From an uncultured Opitutaceae bacterium (GTDB taxonomy: Bacteria; Verrucomicrobiota; Verrucomicrobiia; Opitutales; Opitutaceae): DNA of 14,172 nt. The stretch covers positions 1 to 14,172 of the forward strand of contig CALFNJ010000736.1 in assembly GCA_937902865.1 (NCBI GenBank). Direction: 5' to 3'. Both the position numbers and the translations under genes were made by a program. Below, one piece after another: positions 1-6,587 of this stretch; the first letter of the stretch is position 1, and each line of letters starts with the position of its first letter. The notes beneath the pieces were generated by a model. It saw nothing but the letters and a program-made list of their open reading frames with translations, searched no databases and had not been told where the DNA came from.

Positions 1-212
1 GTGCCGCGCGCGCTCGCCGAACACCCGCTGACGCCCGGCATGCTGATCACGCTCGTCGAGAACGCGATCAAGCATGGCATCGAGCCGTCGCCTTCCGGTG
101 GCCGCATCGACGTCGTCGCGCGCGCCGACGACGGCATGCTCGTGGTGCGCGTCGCCGACACCGGCCGCGGACTCGTCAGCGACGGCGTTCCGGGCCAGGG
201 CATCGGCCTCGG
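1..212 (+). CDS. Sensor histidine kinase, C-terminal ATPase fragment (5' end off window, 3' end lost at junction)
   Basis: Reading frame 1 gives a typical HATPase_c segment of a LytS/YehU-type two-component kinase. The N-box ENAIKHG lies at residues 20-26, followed by a GGRI strand, then the G1 box DTGRGL at about residues 53-58 and the G2 box GQGIGLG at about 65-71. In this family the G2 box continues as N-x-R-x-R-L. Here the sequence after base 212 stops looking like a kinase, and the opposite strand becomes CarA. The N-terminal sensor and dimerisation/phosphoacceptor parts lie left of the window. The frame stays open to base 807, but residues beyond about 71 are antisense of carA and should not be annotated as kinase. 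The kinase identity is firm; the sensor input and partner regulator are not visible. Confidence 0.8.
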
Positions 213-630
213 AGATCGGCAGCGTGCTGAGGCAGCACCGCATCGAGCCCTCGACGCGCAGCTTTTTCGTCAGCGCGCGGGTGTCGATTTCGCTGATGCC
301 GGGCACGCCGTACTTCTTGAGATATTCATCGAGCGAAGTCTGGCTGCGCCAGTTGCTCACCACCGGGGAGAGCTCGCGGACGACGAAGCCGGTGCACTTC
401 GGGCCGGAGGCTTCGGAATCGCTCTCGTTGATGCCGTAATTGCCGATCTGCACCGCGGTCATGGTGACGATCTGGCCGAAATAGGAAGGATCGGTGAGGA
501 TCTCCTGGTAGCCCGTCATCGAGGTGTTGAAGACGCATTCGCCGGCGACGGTGGCATCCGCCCCAAAGGCCCGTCCGCGAAAAACCGAACCATCTTCGAG
601 CGCGAGAACTGCGGGCTTGGTCGTGGGCAT
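193..630 (-). CDS. carA: Carbamoyl-phosphate synthase small subunit, N-terminal fragment only
   Basis: CarA supplies ammonia from glutamine to CarB for carbamoyl phosphate, which feeds arginine and pyrimidine synthesis. The frame starting at ATG 630 encodes the CarA N-terminal domain: LEDGSVFRG near residues 10-18, FNTSMTGYQEILTDPSY at about 34-50, QIGNYGIN at about 60-67, then SNWR and EIDTRALTKKLR. Full-length CarA is about 360-390 residues. Here only about 146 residues are CarA-like and the whole glutamine amidotransferase domain, including its catalytic Cys, is missing. The same frame stays open to base 1 but there it is antisense to the histidine kinase, so a gene caller may extend it to the window edge. 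It starts 58 bp after the fatty-acid-hydroxylase-type gene, so the two could be cotranscribed. No clear Shine-Dalgarno is seen. If the join is real the protein cannot work as a glutaminase subunit. Confidence 0.85.
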
Positions 631-688
631 CAAGATCGACGAAAAGGCGTCCGGCTGCCGGTGCCAAGGGGAAAGACGCGACCGCGGC

Positions 689-1651
689 TCAGCTCTCCAT
701 CCGGCGGGCCAGTACGGCGGCGAATTTGGGTCCGACGGTGGGGGGCGTTTCGCTGGTCGGGGCGGAAACGGGGCCACCACCGGCCCGGCGCTGGCGGCGG
801 CGTTTGACCGCGGCCTCCGCCTGCCGATCCAGCCAGCGCACGAGGGCGAAGCGGGGAAGAGGACTCGCAAATTCCTGCGGATTCACCGGTTGGCCATGAT
901 GATAGAGCGTCTCCGGGTCCACATACGTGCCGAAAATGAAATCCATCAGCGGCAGGGCGAAAAATCCCGAAATCGCCTCGTTACAGCGGATGTCCGCGTG
1001 ATGCCGAAGATGGAAGGCGTAGGCCTTCCGCCAGAAACGGCCGCCGATTCTCTGCTGAATCAGGCGATCCCAGATCGGCTGCGGCCAGTGCTCCATGGCG
1101 TGGATCAGCTCGTAGAGCACGAGCGACCAGGCGAGCGCCAGATAGCCGCCGAGGAAGATCGGGGCGTGGGGCAGCAGCCACTGGAGCGGGGCGAACAGAG
1201 CTGTTCCGAGCAGCGCGAAGACCGCGAGGGTATACCAGGGAAAGTAGGATGCCTCGTACTGGGGCTCGTCGAGGATGGGATAGCGATTGATCGCGACCAC
1301 TTCCGTGAGTCGCGGCATGGATTCCTGGCCGTCCCGCGAGCGTTGGTAATCGATGCGCGTCAGGGCGTGATGCAGGGTGTGCTGCTTGTAAAAATAACTC
1401 AGGAAAGGCACGAGCGGCGCATGCAGGACGTAGCGATGGAAGACGAATTCCACGAGCGCGGCGAACAGGTGCACGGCAAGAAAGACCACCGCCAGGGAGC
1501 CCCAGCTGGCGGCAAGCTGGGATTTCCAGACTCCGGGAGCGAGCAGGGCGAGACCTCCGAACAGGCCGGCCAGGGTGACGAGGACCGTGACAACGAAGAG
1601 GGCGACCGAGAATTTGGGTTCAATTTTGGCGCCGGCGGAAGGGGAGGGCAT
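689..1651 (-). CDS. Fatty acid hydroxylase / sterol desaturase superfamily membrane protein
   Basis: This 320-residue integral membrane protein carries the histidine clusters of the di-iron fatty acid hydroxylase superfamily (PF04116 type): H72-x4-H77, H91-T-L-H94-H95, H184-x3-H188 and H214-L-R-H217-H218. Hydrophobic segments lie near residues 15-38, 50-70, 138-160 and 165-183, so the His boxes would face the cytoplasm, as in the family. The C-terminus is basic and Pro-rich. ATG 1651 is preferred because the hydrophobic core begins soon after it. The frame continues upstream to 1813, but those 54 residues are Arg/Lys/Ser-rich without family character, and would nearly reach the kamA gene. No strong Shine-Dalgarno precedes 1651. 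Members hydroxylate or desaturate lipids, sterols or carotenoids; the substrate cannot be told here. Divergent from kamA, with carA 58 bp downstream. Confidence 0.8.
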   Translation of the reverse strand: MPSPSAGAKIEPKFSVALFVVTVLVTLAGLFGGLALLAPGVWKSQLAASWGSLAVVFLAVHLFAALVEFVFHRYVLHAPLVPFLSYFYKQHTLHHALTRIDYQRSRDGQESMPRLTEVVAINRYPILDEPQYEASYFPWYTLAVFALLGTALFAPLQWLLPHAPIFLGGYLALAWSLVLYELIHAMEHWPQPIWDRLIQQRIGGRFWRKAYAFHLRHHADIRCNEAISGFFALPLMDFIFGTYVDPETLYHHGQPVNPQEFASPLPRFALVRWLDRQAEAAVKRRRQRRAGGGPVSAPTSETPPTVGPKFAAVLARRMES

Positions 1652-1806
1652 GATGTGAGAAAGCGGGAAAAGGGGAGTCGTGGGATGCGACGGCACGTTC
1701 TTGAGAAGCCTGAGGCTCCAATGCGAGCGGCGTTTTGCTTTGGCCGACGATTTTTTCGGCCGAGAAAGGCCTTGCCGGGCAGCGCCGAGCCATTTGAGGC
1801 GTCCAT

Positions 1807-1835
1807 TTGACACCGCTTCGTCACGAACCTAACTA
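1807..1835 (+). promoter_or_regulatory. Candidate sigma-70-like promoter of kamA
   Basis: A perfect TTGACA at 1807-1812 is followed after 17 bases by TAACTA at 1830-1835, a weak -10. Transcription would begin around 1842, only about 8 bases before the kamA ATG, giving a very short leader. That fits the absence of a Shine-Dalgarno upstream of kamA. It lies in the 198-bp divergent gap shared with the fatty-acid-hydroxylase-type gene. The call rests on motif match alone. Confidence 0.35.
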
Positions 1836-1849
1836 TCCAGTCTCTCCGC

Positions 1850-3049
1850 ATGCCCTACATCGAAGACCGCGCCGCCTGGTTTGAAGGCCAGGGACTTTGG
1901 CAGCACGTTCCGGCCAGCGACTGGCAGGACTGGACCTGGCAGCTCAAGAACCGCCTGACGACGGCGGAGCAGCTGGAGAAGTTCATGACGCTGACGGCGG
2001 CCGAAAAGGCCGGCTGCGCCTTTGCGAACCAGAAGCTGGCGCTGGCGATCACCCCGTACTTTTTCAACCTCATCGACCGCAACGATCCGAACTGCCCGAT
2101 CCGCAAGCAGCTGATTCCGCGGGCGGACGAAATGATCGTTTCGGAGGAGGAGCAGTTGGATTCGCTTGGTGAGGACGAGCATTCCCCGGTGCCGGGCCTG
2201 GTGCACCGGTATCCCGATCGCGTGCTGTTCCTCGTAACCGATCGTTGCGCGGCCTACTGCCGCTACTGCACCCGCAGCCGGCTGGTGTCCAACGCCCAGG
2301 ACTACAATTTCCACCCCGAGCACGAACAGGCGCTTCGCTACATCGAGGCGCACCCGGAGATCCGCGACGTGCTCTTGTCGGGCGGCGATCCGCTGCTGTT
2401 GTCGGACAAGAAGCTCGAGCACCTGCTCAGCCGCCTGCGCGCGATCAAGCACGTGGAGTTCATCCGCATCGGCTCGCGCATTCCGGTGTTCCTGCCGCAG
2501 CGCATCACGCCGGCCCTCTGCGAGATTTTCAAGAAATACGGCCCGATCTGGATGAGCATCCACGTCAACCATCCGAAGGAGTGCACCGCCGAGCTGCGCG
2601 ACGCCTGTGAGCGTCTCGCCTTCGCCGGCGTGCCGTTGGGCAACCAGAGCGTGCTGCTCCGGGGCGTGAACGACGACGTGGACGTGATGAAGGCGCTCGT
2701 GCACCGCCTCCTCCGCATGCGGGTGCGTCCGTATTACCTCTACCAGATGGACCTCATCACCGGTGGCGCCCACTTCAAGGCGGACGTGACGAAGGGCTTG
2801 GAAATCATCCAGGCGCTGCGCGGCCACACCACCGGCTATGCCGTGCCGCAGTACACGATCGACGCGCCCGGCGGCGGCGGGAAGGTGCCGATCAATCCGG
2901 ATTACGTCGAAAAAATCACCGACGACGAAGTGGTCTTCCGCAATTACGAGGGCCGGGTCTTCCACTATCCGCGGAAGAGCACCCCCAAGAAGACCGTCGA
3001 CGGCGCCCCGCTGCCGCCGCAGGGGATCGAGTCCGTCACACTGCACTGA
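1850..3049 (+). CDS. kamA: Lysine 2,3-aminomutase (radical SAM, PLP-dependent)
   Basis: The 399-residue protein converts L-lysine to L-beta-lysine using S-adenosylmethionine, a 4Fe-4S cluster and PLP. The radical-SAM cluster motif is C133-x3-C137-x2-C140, followed by T141-R142, the Arg that holds the lysine carboxylate in Clostridium KamA. LLSGGDPLLL and RIGSRIPVFLPQRIT follow, as in the family. The PLP lysine is K345 in APGGGGK. The two acidic residues that read the lysine side chain are present: D301 (QMD) and D338 (just before APGGGGK), which argues for lysine rather than glutamate 2,3-aminomutase. Length matches KamA of the beta-lysine pathways rather than the shorter EpmB. No beta-lysine acetyltransferase (AblB), EpmA or lysine fermentation gene is adjacent, so the fate of beta-lysine (osmolyte, EF-P modification or degradation) is open. 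ATG 1850 gives the conserved N-terminus. Confidence 0.93.
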   Translation: MPYIEDRAAWFEGQGLWQHVPASDWQDWTWQLKNRLTTAEQLEKFMTLTAAEKAGCAFANQKLALAITPYFFNLIDRNDPNCPIRKQLIPRADEMIVSEEEQLDSLGEDEHSPVPGLVHRYPDRVLFLVTDRCAAYCRYCTRSRLVSNAQDYNFHPEHEQALRYIEAHPEIRDVLLSGGDPLLLSDKKLEHLLSRLRAIKHVEFIRIGSRIPVFLPQRITPALCEIFKKYGPIWMSIHVNHPKECTAELRDACERLAFAGVPLGNQSVLLRGVNDDVDVMKALVHRLLRMRVRPYYLYQMDLITGGAHFKADVTKGLEIIQALRGHTTGYAVPQYTIDAPGGGGKVPINPDYVEKITDDEVVFRNYEGRVFHYPRKSTPKKTVDGAPLPPQGIESVTLH

Positions 3050-3125
3050 CCGTCACGGTCTCGCGCTTGCCGTGTGGGATCATGAGCGCAGATGACTGAT
3101 GCTGTGAGGCGATAGGGTTCGCCTC

Positions 3126-3219
3126 CTCTGTGTCCTCCGTGTCTCTGTGTGACAACGGATTGAAGGATCGAAATTCCGATCCCGAACGGTTTTCACACAG
3201 AGGCACGGAGGACACAGAG
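3126..3219. repeat. Inverted repeat, family A (CACAGAG-type)
   Basis: Arms 3126-3156 and 3189-3219 are inverted copies with 29 of 31 positions matching. Each arm is built from a 7-8-bp periodic unit (cacagag / cacggag). The centre holds a second small hairpin, GGATCG (3165-3170) against CGATCC (3177-3182). It lies 76 bp behind kamA and has no coding potential of its own. The same family reappears at 8607-8794. Confidence 0.85.
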
Positions 3220-3435
3220 ATAGGAAAAGCCGATGGCTCGAATCCCTGCGTTGGACCCAAATGTAAGAAAAGTTTCAAATTCCGCCGCCGTCGCATGGGG
3301 AACGTGAAATTACAGCTTCGATTTAACCTTAACCATTATATATAAGAGACTTGAGGGTTGATCAGGCTTCTCCGCAAATCTTTCCGCTTTTTTTGAGCGT
3401 TTCGCGCAGGCCCGCGTCTTTCTCCGTGTAGTCAG

Positions 3436-3454
3436 TATCGTTCCTAGAACGATA
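3436..3454. promoter_or_regulatory. Perfect 8-bp palindrome, possible operator
   Basis: TATCGTTC (3436-3443), spacer cta, GAACGATA (3447-3454) is an exact inverted repeat in an AT-rich setting with no coding frame. The size and symmetry suit a dimeric repressor site, or a small hairpin. There is no second copy nearby and no adjacent regulator gene. Confidence 0.35.
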
Positions 3455-3494
3455 AGTTTGTAGTTCTTACGGTTTGCTTGGTGTTAGGTCACAC

Positions 3495-3530
3495 GGGCCG
3501 TCTCTTCATCGGGGACGGCTCTTGTGTTTT
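3495..3530 (+). terminator. Terminator-like hairpin in the AT-rich region
   Basis: GCCGTC (3497-3502) pairs with GACGGC (3514-3519), extendable by a G-T and a G-C pair, with an 11-base loop. It is followed by cttgtgtttt, a T-rich but interrupted tail. If it is a terminator it would end a short non-coding transcript from the AT-rich island on the left, because no gene lies directly upstream. Confidence 0.35.
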
Positions 3531-3556
3531 CCGGGATCGAGACCTCGGCCGCGGGG

Positions 3557-3724
3557 CACCACGAAAAACACGAACCACACGAAAGAAATCGGAGTGTGGC
3601 CCACGGAATACACGGACAACACGGAATTCGGATCCGGATTTCGTTTCGGTGTATTCCGTGTGTTCCGTGGGCACCTCATTTCCGGGATCTGCAAAATTTC
3701 GTGTGGTTCGTGTTTTTCGTGGTG
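3557..3724. repeat. Nested inverted repeats, family G (CACGAA / CACGGAA type)
   Basis: The outer arms 3557-3584 and 3697-3724 are perfect 28-bp inverted copies. Inside sits a second inverted repeat, 3600-3626 against 3645-3671, with 23 of 27 positions matching. At the very centre is the palindrome CGGATCCG (3630-3637). Outer arms repeat CACGAA-like units and inner arms repeat CACGGAA-like units, so these are two related families, one inside the other. The cluster lies between the AT-rich stretch and the TPP riboswitch. Confidence 0.9.
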
Positions 3725-3768
3725 AACCTCCGTGCCCGAAACTTTCCCTTGCTTTGCGGGCGTTCGGG

Positions 3769-3774
3769 TATTTT
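3769..3774 (+). promoter_or_regulatory. Candidate -10 element for the riboswitch transcript
   Basis: TATTTT matches four of six consensus -10 bases. It would place a start near 3781, a few bases before the 5' side of riboswitch stem P1, exactly where a promoter is needed. The upstream -35 is poor: TTGCTT at 3749 is only 14 bases away and TTTCCC at 3743 is 20 away. Confidence 0.35.
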
Positions 3775-3784
3775 GTGCGCGTTG

Positions 3785-3880
3785 CCTGTAGGGGTGTCCT
3801 CCGCGGAGGGCTGAGATTGCGGTGCGACCGGCCGCTCGACCCTTCGAACCTGAAACGGCTCATACCGACGAAGGAAACAG
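3785..3880 (+). promoter_or_regulatory. TPP (THI-box) riboswitch
   Basis: The conserved TPP aptamer blocks appear in order: GGGGTG at 3791-3796, a CCTCC/GGAGG stem around 3798-3809, GGCTGAGA at about 3809-3816, CCCTTCGAACCTGA ending at 3853, CGG-TcATACCG at 3856-3866 and CGaAGGaA at about 3868-3875. CTGT (3786-3789) can pair with ACAG (3877-3880) to close P1. The aptamer senses thiamin pyrophosphate and in bacteria usually switches off thiamin synthesis or uptake genes when TPP is high. It lies directly upstream of the TonB-dependent receptor, on the same strand. Confidence 0.93.
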
Positions 3881-3905
3881 CAGGCGCCGCGAGCAGCGCC
3901 ATGGA

Positions 3906-3931
3906 GGCACTTACCGCGGTGCCCCTTTTTT
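3906..3931 (+). terminator. Intrinsic terminator, likely expression platform of the TPP riboswitch
   Basis: GGCAC (3906-3910) pairs with GTGCC (3919-3923) over an 8-base loop and is followed by CC and six T (3926-3931). It sits 25 bases after the aptamer and 39 bases before the receptor ATG. A preceding GGCGC/GCGCC hairpin just after P1 is a possible alternative fold. Closer to the ATG, GGGTGG (3947-3952) can pair with CCACCC (3964-3969), which might instead affect translation. The stem is short, so the exact switching mode is inference. Confidence 0.6.
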
Positions 3932-3969
3932 CGGCGGAGCCGGGTCGGGTGGCATCAGACAACCCACCC

Positions 3970-6414
3970 ATGAAACTGCCGCTCTCGCTCACCGCTCTTC
4001 TTCCCGTCCTCGCCGCTGCGTTTTGGACTGCGCAGCCGCTTCGCGCCCAGGCCCAGGCTCCAGCCCCGGCCGGCGCCGCTTCCGTCCCGGCCGGCTCCGG
4101 CGTGGTGGCTCTGCCGAGCTACGAGGTCACCGGCTTGCCGGTCGATCAGTCGATCAATCCGCTCACGCGCGAAACCGATGCGGTGACCGGCGACGCTCGC
4201 GGCCCGCTCGATACGCCGCGCGGCGTGAGCACGATCACGAGCGGCCTGTTCAACGAGCGCCAGATTCATGGGCTGCAGGAGATTCTGCTCTACGCTCCGG
4301 GCGCTTATGTCGGCGCGTCCTACGGCAACATCACCACGCCGAACCTCCGCGGCGATGTCGCCGAGACTTACCTCAACGGCCAGCGCCTGAGCTACAATTA
4401 CTACGGCACGTTCCCTTCCTTCAACGGGGTGGAGGCGATCGATCTCGTGCGCGGACCGGGCTCGGCGGTTTTCGGCGCGGGCTATTTCACGGGCGGCTAC
4501 GTCAATTACGTCACGAAACAGCCGAGCTTCGCCGGCCCGCAGACGGTCATCACCGCGCGCCTCGGCACCTGGGCGCCGGGCAACGGATCCTTTGCCAACG
4601 GCTCGCTTCAAATCGACACCACCGCGCCTGTGAGCGACCGACTCGCCTGGCGTCTCAGCTACGAGGGCAAGGGCGGCGACACCTTCTTCCGGCAGAACGG
4701 CGCCCGTGACGACCGCGAGGATCTCTTCGGCGCGCTCACCTGGAAGCCCGACCCCGCCACGACGCTGGAGTTCAACGCGCAGTATTTCTGGCAGAATACG
4801 CCCGAGACCCTCGGCGTGAACCGCGTGAACCAGGATCTGATCGACCATGCGCTCTATTACACCGGTCTCTCCGCCGACGGCGCTTATCCGGGTCCGGTGC
4901 CGGCGACGAGCGTGGTCAAGCTTCCGTGGGACGCGCTCCTCTTTTCGCGCGGTGACTTCGCCAACGCCAACGTCGCCCGCGCCCAATTGGTCGCCACCCA
5001 TCGCTTCTCGCCCGCGGTCACGCTCGTGAATCGCAGCCTGTTCGAATACGTGAACCGCCGCCGCTACCAGCAGTTCGAGTATGCGGAGTACATCACCCAG
5101 CACACGTTCGAGAATCGCACCGAGCTGCATCTCGACTGGAGCGACGCGGCGCTGCCGCAGACTGCGGTCGCCGGCGTGACCGTCCGCTACGCGCACACGC
5201 TCGGCTACGAGAACTACTTCAACGAATACATCTACAATTTCGACATCACCGATCCCTCCCGCGTCTTCAACGAGCAGGCATCCTTTCCGAACTCCTACTA
5301 TCCCGGTCTCATCGGGCCGGGCGGGCGTCCGTTTTTTCCCGCGGCCTGGGGCAGCCCGGAGACCGATGACAGCAAGCTCTGGAACCCGGCGGCCTTCTGG
5401 CAGCAGGAGCTGAAGCTGGCGCCGCGGCTTTCTCTCCTCGCGGGCCTGCGCGGCGATCTTTTCATCGGCGATGCCCGCGACCCGCTGCCGCCGCCGGCCA
5501 CGACACCGTGGCACGATCGCGTCCGCGTTGGCACGTTTTCCCCGTCGGCCAACCTCATCTTTCGTCCGACTGCCGACGTTTCGCTCTACGCCACCTATCA
5601 GCGCATCCGCGCGGTCGCGGGCAATCTCGCCGGCGGCGGCCTCAGCCTGAAGGACCGCGGCGATGTCGTCGGCGTGCTGAACCGCGACGACTTCCGCAAT
5701 CGCAGCGATCTCGCCGAACTCGGTGCGAAGGCTTCGCTGCTGGACCACAAGCTCTATGCCGCCGCCACGCTCTTCGATCAGCGCCGCACTGAGATTTCGC
5801 TCGGAGGCGAGCACGACGACATCCGCGTGCGCGGGCTGGAGCTGGAAAGCGTTTACCAGCCCGACACGCATCTGAGCGTGACGGCGAACGCCACGTTTCA
5901 GGACGGCCGCTACGTAAACTCGGCGCCCTTCCAACTCGGCGGGCGCGACATCTATGCCGGCTACGCGCTCGGCCGCGGTCCCGGCGGTCTCGGCACCGGC
6001 GATGCCAGCTACGATCCCTACGCGAATCAGGTGCCGGTGGGCGACTGGCCGCTCGTCGGCTTCTCGCACACCATGCTCAACGGCAGCGTGCGCTACCGCT
6101 TTGCCAACGGCTTCGGCCTCGGCGGCAACGTGCAGTGGCAGAGCCGGCAGCGCGGCAACCTCGACGACCAGTGGCACATCCCGGCGCAGGTGCTCTACAA
6201 CGCGAATATTTCCTACGCGTTTGCGGAGGCGCCCGCGCGCCCTGGAGCGGCGTCGTCCGCCACCCACGCGCCGAAATGGGAGTTCAACCTCGATTTCCTG
6301 AACCTCACCAACGAGCGCAACTGGATCCACAACGGCGACGCCTATACTGCGAGCGAGCTCATCTTTCCCGAATTGCCCTTCCGGATGGAAGGCTACGTGA
6401 AGCTGCGGTTCTGA
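3970..6414 (+). CDS. TonB-dependent outer-membrane receptor, TPP-riboswitch controlled (probable thiamin or precursor importer)
   Basis: An 814-residue protein. Residues 1-28 form a signal peptide (basic start, Leu/Ala core, AQA cleavage site). A TonB-box-like LPSYEVTG at 48-55 is followed by the plug: DTPRGVSTIT near 78-87, LRGDVAETYLNGQRLSY, then R161-GPGSAVFG and GGYVNYVTKQP. The rest is rich in alternating aromatic beta-strands of a 22-strand barrel and ends in Phe, the usual signal for outer-membrane assembly. TonB/ExbBD energy would drive uptake of a scarce ligand. Family membership alone does not give the ligand, but the TPP riboswitch directly upstream points to thiamin, a phosphorylated form or a pyrimidine precursor. 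ATG 3970 is chosen because it starts the signal peptide and follows the terminator; ATG 3901 in the same frame lies inside the riboswitch platform. No inner-membrane thiamin transporter or kinase is adjacent. Confidence 0.92.
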   Translation: MKLPLSLTALLPVLAAAFWTAQPLRAQAQAPAPAGAASVPAGSGVVALPSYEVTGLPVDQSINPLTRETDAVTGDARGPLDTPRGVSTITSGLFNERQIHGLQEILLYAPGAYVGASYGNITTPNLRGDVAETYLNGQRLSYNYYGTFPSFNGVEAIDLVRGPGSAVFGAGYFTGGYVNYVTKQPSFAGPQTVITARLGTWAPGNGSFANGSLQIDTTAPVSDRLAWRLSYEGKGGDTFFRQNGARDDREDLFGALTWKPDPATTLEFNAQYFWQNTPETLGVNRVNQDLIDHALYYTGLSADGAYPGPVPATSVVKLPWDALLFSRGDFANANVARAQLVATHRFSPAVTLVNRSLFEYVNRRRYQQFEYAEYITQHTFENRTELHLDWSDAALPQTAVAGVTVRYAHTLGYENYFNEYIYNFDITDPSRVFNEQASFPNSYYPGLIGPGGRPFFPAAWGSPETDDSKLWNPAAFWQQELKLAPRLSLLAGLRGDLFIGDARDPLPPPATTPWHDRVRVGTFSPSANLIFRPTADVSLYATYQRIRAVAGNLAGGGLSLKDRGDVVGVLNRDDFRNRSDLAELGAKASLLDHKLYAAATLFDQRRTEISLGGEHDDIRVRGLELESVYQPDTHLSVTANATFQDGRYVNSAPFQLGGRDIYAGYALGRGPGGLGTGDASYDPYANQVPVGDWPLVGFSHTMLNGSVRYRFANGFGLGGNVQWQSRQRGNLDDQWHIPAQVLYNANISYAFAEAPARPGAASSATHAPKWEFNLDFLNLTNERNWIHNGDAYTASELIFPELPFRMEGYVKLRF

Positions 6415-6503
6415 GCTCCGATGTAGGGGCGTTCCTTGTGGACGCCCGGTTCCCGGTCGACCACGCGAACGGGCGTCCGCAAGGAACGCCCCTACATCGG
6501 AGC
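6415..6503. repeat. Inverted repeat, family E (GTAG-headed REP pair)
   Basis: Arms 6415-6448 and 6470-6503 match at 33 of 34 positions in inverted orientation, starting on the base after the receptor stop codon. Each arm contains GTAG followed by its own hairpin, GGGCGT (6427-6432) against ACGCCC (6442-6447) with a 9-base loop. That is the layout of a REP unit, and two inverted units form a BIME-like pair. Directly after it, CGACGC (6503-6508) and GCGTCG (6512-6517) make a further small hairpin. No T-run follows, so it is not a classical terminator. Confidence 0.9.
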
Positions 6504-6587
6504 GACGCTTCGCGTCGTTGCGTGCGCCAATTTCGACGGCTCCGGTCTCTTGACCAATTCCGTCCCACGCGTTGAGGTCGCGCCGCC

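Larger units (their letters stand above)
3220..3556. other. Gene-free AT-rich stretch
   Basis: No convincing gene is seen. Base composition drops sharply compared with the neighbours, especially at 3300-3360 (a TATATATAAG run at 3337-3346) and 3430-3480. It holds a perfect short palindrome at 3436-3454 and a hairpin followed by T-rich sequence at 3495-3530. Short frames here encode no recognisable protein. It could be a promoter or small-RNA region, but nothing decides this. Confidence 0.5.

Noticed and set aside
213..807. Continuation of the plus-strand frame from the histidine kinase
   Set aside because: It is antisense to carA, whose family motifs are unmistakable on the minus strand; the plus-strand residues have no kinase character.
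1742..1761. GGCCGA/TCGGCC hairpin with T-run in its loop in the divergent gap
   Set aside because: The T-run is in the loop rather than after the stem, so it is not a terminator on either strand.
524..1810. Plus-strand frame of 428 codons opposite carA and the fatty-acid-hydroxylase-type gene
   Set aside because: Composed of charged and Gly-rich sequence; the minus strand has the His-box enzyme and CarA.
1829..3046. Long minus-strand frame opposite kamA
   Set aside because: High-GC shadow frame; the plus strand has the full radical SAM and PLP motifs.
3048..3060. GACCGT c ACGGTC palindrome at the kamA stop
   Set aside because: A one-base centre cannot form a stable hairpin at full length and no T-run follows; probably chance.
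3126..3219. CRISPR-like array in the CACAGAG repeats
   Set aside because: The repeats are a single inverted pair with no regular spacers and no cas genes nearby.
3478..3969. N-terminal extension of the receptor frame
   Set aside because: It would translate the repeat cluster and the TPP riboswitch. The signal peptide starts cleanly at 3970.
3955..6330. Long minus-strand frame of 791 codons opposite the receptor
   Set aside because: Rich in Arg, Ala, Val and Glu without domains, and the plus strand carries a complete TonB-dependent receptor. Such open shadows are common in high-GC DNA.
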